Positions 62,812 through 64,000 of a stretch of 64,000 bases of DNA are shown here, piece after piece (positions within the stretch are counted from its first letter, which is position 1; every line of letters begins with the position of its first letter). The stretch comes from JBFGFX01 sp965232455. GTDB lineage: Bacteria; Pseudomonadota; Gammaproteobacteria; Steroidobacterales; Woeseiaceae. The stretch lies in assembly GCA_965232455.1 (NCBI GenBank), contig OZ246981.1:4774001-4838000 (forward strand). The letters are read 5' to 3'. The notes below the pieces were generated by a model. It saw nothing but the letters and a program-made list of their open reading frames with translations, ran no database searches and was not told the origin of the DNA. The position numbers and the translations under genes are program-made.

Positions 62812-63942
62812 ATGAAGACAACAGCTATGTATGTGTTGGTCGTTGCAATCACCTGCGCCGTTATGACAAACGCCGGGGCGGAGACGATGGATTCCGACCC
62901 CGCAGCGCGGCAGTTCACCTACTCCTGGCAATTTCTCGAGACCGACGCAATGCGGCCTCGCGGCGGCACCAGTAAAGGACCGGCCGTAACACTCGACGAG
63001 TCGCCCGGCAAGGCGTGGGCGGCGCTGCAGGCGCCGGGACTGTCCGCGCAGGAGCGCGATCGCCGTGCGATCCTGGCGATGGCGGGCGGTTTTCGCACGA
63101 GCTTCGATTTCATCGAGACCGTCGGTTTCGTCGACGGTTTTGCGCCCGATCGCCCGTATCAGTCCTGGGGGACGGAGTACGTTTACGTCGTTACCGACGA
63201 ACCCGACTTCGTGAGCCTCCAGCACGTCATCGTGATGTTCTTTCAGGGCGAGGACGGCGAGATCATGGGTCCGGCCGTCGTCAAACACTGGCGCCAGGAC
63301 TGGCAATACGAAGACCGCGATCTGCACGTCTACGTCGGCCACGACACCTGGGCGCGGAAAACGCTGTCGCGACGGGAGGTCAGGGGCACCTGGTCGCAGG
63401 CCGTGTTCCAGGTCGATGACTCGCCCCGCTATCAGGCCGTCGGTCGCTGGCAACACGACGGCAACCACTCCAGCTGGATTAGCGACAACACCTGGCGGCC
63501 GCTGCCGCGCCGCGAATTCAGCGTCCGCGACGACTACCATGTCCTGTCCGGAACCAATCGCCACACGATTACGCCGACCGGCTGGGTGCAGGAAGAGGAC
63601 AACCTGAAGCTCGTGCTGAACGAAGACGGCAGCCCCCGCGCCGAGAAACCCTATCTCGCCAGGGAGGCGGGGCTGAACCGCTACGAACGCATCCTCGATC
63701 ACGACTTTTCGGCCGGGGATACGTACTGGTCGAACACCGGACCGTTCTGGGCGGACGTCCGCGCGGCCTGGGACGAGGCGTTTGCCGAGCGGGAACGGTT
63801 CTCGATCCGGTCGTCGGTCGATGACCAGCGTCTGTTCGAGGCGATGTTCGGGTACGCGGCGAAACTCGACGAGGGTGAGGCCTACGATGGGGCGGATGCT
63901 CGGGCGTTCATTGCGACGACCTTCGACGCATTCTTGAACTGA
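62812..63942 (+). CDS. Secreted DUF6607-like protein linked to hemin uptake
   Basis: 376 residues with a signal peptide (YVLVVAITCAVMTNAGA). Conserved-looking aromatic/Asp-rich segments (RQFTYSWQFLETDAMRPRGGTSKG, SWGTEYVYVVTDEPDFVSLQHVIVMFF, VKHWRQDWQYEDRD, GNHSSWISDNTWRPLPRREFSVRDDYHVLSGTNRHTI) match, from memory, the DUF6607 family, whose genes frequently sit beside hemin receptors. AGGAG lies about 9 bases before the ATG. Divergent from the receptor across the Fur boxes. Biochemical role not established. Confidence 0.8.
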   Translation: MKTTAMYVLVVAITCAVMTNAGAETMDSDPAARQFTYSWQFLETDAMRPRGGTSKGPAVTLDESPGKAWAALQAPGLSAQERDRRAILAMAGGFRTSFDFIETVGFVDGFAPDRPYQSWGTEYVYVVTDEPDFVSLQHVIVMFFQGEDGEIMGPAVVKHWRQDWQYEDRDLHVYVGHDTWARKTLSRREVRGTWSQAVFQVDDSPRYQAVGRWQHDGNHSSWISDNTWRPLPRREFSVRDDYHVLSGTNRHTITPTGWVQEEDNLKLVLNEDGSPRAEKPYLAREAGLNRYERILDHDFSAGDTYWSNTGPFWADVRAAWDEAFAERERFSIRSSVDDQRLFEAMFGYAAKLDEGEAYDGADARAFIATTFDAFLN

Positions 63943-64000
63943 GCAAAAGACCGGGCGCTGACCGGTCCGCGGGATGCTCGCGCAGCACGACCCGACTTGC

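Overview
The window looks like chromosome from a free-living, high-G+C, aerobic Gram-negative bacterium, most likely a gammaproteobacterium. The evidence is two TonB-dependent receptors, an RND/outer-membrane-factor efflux operon, an ArgP/ArgO-like pair, a Fur-boxed hemin operon and several secreted lipoproteins. Genus-level assignment is not possible from sequence alone. No rRNA, tRNA, CRISPR array, insertion sequence or replication origin was seen.

Layout. 1-7490 is a sucrose-utilisation locus: a leftward TonB receptor, sucrose phosphorylase and GPH sugar transporter (cut by the window edge), divergent from a LacI-type regulator and fructokinase, with two near-identical 14-bp palindromes between the two arms. 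7723-10133 holds an FkbM methyltransferase/2OG-oxygenase fusion and an esterase-like protein. 10229-11862 is a divergent ArgP-like/LysE-ArgO-like pair. 12134-17185 holds a THEM6-like thioesterase, an RND (MMPL) protein fused to a LolA-like domain, and a predicted outer-membrane barrel. 17395-24221 is a regulated module: NarL-type response regulator, ECF sigma factor, single-pass membrane protein, NarX-type histidine kinase, and a 1199-residue exported PDZ-TPR-CHAT (caspase-like) protein. 24259-26569 is a class-C-type serine hydrolase divergent from a TetR regulator.

26839-33310 holds a MocR regulator, a secreted cyclase-family protein, and an ECF41-type neighbourhood (DoxX/MauE-like protein, AhpD-like protein, two internally deleted SDR genes, the ECF41 sigma factor with its own promoter-like motif, an exported RidA), ending in an internally deleted LysR gene. 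33414-40363 is a Bcr/CflA MFS pump and a complete RND tripartite pump. 40414-49286 holds a DUF6010-like remnant, an M16 peptidase lipoprotein, a GNAT acetyltransferase, a methyltransferase divergent from an AraC regulator, a di-haem peroxidase and a secreted unknown protein, followed by a second methyltransferase to 50071.

50289-57188 is the most interesting block. An FNR/DNR-type palindrome precedes two tiny membrane proteins, a CuA subunit II, a haem-copper subunit I, a haem O synthase (CtaB), SCO, a cytochrome b-ferredoxin-MvhD fusion, an unknown anchored protein and a bacteriohemerythrin. Subunit I keeps all the haem/CuB histidines but carries Gln where oxygen reductases have the active-site Tyr. 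That makes it a candidate eNOR-type nitric oxide reductase rather than an ordinary ba3 oxidase. 57388-63942 is a Fur-boxed hemin uptake operon (TonB receptor, HmuT, HmuU, HmuV, ABM-domain protein) divergent from a DUF6607-like secreted protein.
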